From the NCBI GenBank assembly GCA_021801945.1, contig JAKABE010000041.1, positions 1 to 13,815 on the forward strand: 13,815 bases of DNA, read 5' to 3'. Below the pieces are notes generated by a model that worked only from the letters and a program-made list of their open reading frames with translations, did no database searches and was not told the DNA's origin. This document shows positions 13,807 to 13,815 of this stretch, one piece after another; positions within the stretch are counted from its first letter, which is position 1; every line of letters starts with the position of its first letter. Position numbers and translations under genes: made by a program. Origin of the DNA: Acidobacteriota bacterium (lineage in GTDB: Bacteria; Acidobacteriota; Terriglobia; Terriglobales; Acidobacteriaceae).

Positions 13807-13815
13807 GCTTCCTTC
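13803..13815 (+). CDS. nuoK: Probable nuoK start (first four codons only)
   Basis: An ATG at 13803 overlaps the nuoJ stop as ATGA and opens a frame reading MSFL before the window ends. NuoK follows NuoJ in nearly all nuo operons, usually with such an overlap. The identification rests on position only. Confidence 0.5.

Overview
The window reads as a chromosomal segment of a moderately high-GC, Gram-negative-type bacterium, most likely an uncultured member of the Acidobacteriota. This is an inference from several features: a respiratory complex I cluster with two extra hypothetical genes between nuoD and nuoE, an orphan cytochrome oxidase subunit III with a Gly/Pro/Arg-rich N-terminus, and GC-rich palindromes of the 'GGCACGGC..GCCGTGCC' kind between genes. 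No database search was possible.

Left edge (1-760). Bases 1-241 hold an open minus-strand reading frame with extreme GC in third codon positions, unlike the rest of the window. It is followed by a segment of about 150 bp with three consecutive hairpins, then the last 95 codons of pdxS (PLP synthase) without its 5' two thirds, then a clean intrinsic terminator. This looks like an insertion, rearrangement or assembly junction.

Accessory block (935-2866). A TspO/MBR membrane protein is followed by a VapBC-type toxin-antitoxin pair and pdxT, the glutaminase partner of PdxS. vapB, vapC and pdxT are joined by GTGA and TTGA start/stop overlaps, so pdxT appears to be read as the third gene of a toxin-antitoxin operon. 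The usual pdxS-pdxT pairing is split by tspO and vapBC.

Respiratory block (3169-13815). A lone cytochrome c oxidase subunit III gene is followed by a convergent small hypothetical gene on the minus strand. A 376-bp divergent intergenic region with several dyads comes next, and then the complex I operon: nuoA, C, D, two unknown genes, E, F, G, H, J and the first codons of a probable nuoK. The genes are tightly packed and often overlap. nuoB is absent between A and C, and nuoI is absent between H and J. These encode the N2 and N6a/b iron-sulfur subunits, which are essential for electron transfer, so they must be supplied from elsewhere if this complex works. NuoE/F/G carry the NADH/FMN site and iron-sulfur ligands, NuoC/D form part of the quinone-linked peripheral arm, and NuoA/H/J lie in the membrane.

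The best candidate for something undescribed is the pair of small soluble proteins encoded between nuoD and nuoE. They are translationally coupled to nuoE and may be lineage-specific complex I accessory or assembly factors. No rRNA, tRNA, CRISPR array or transposase was seen.
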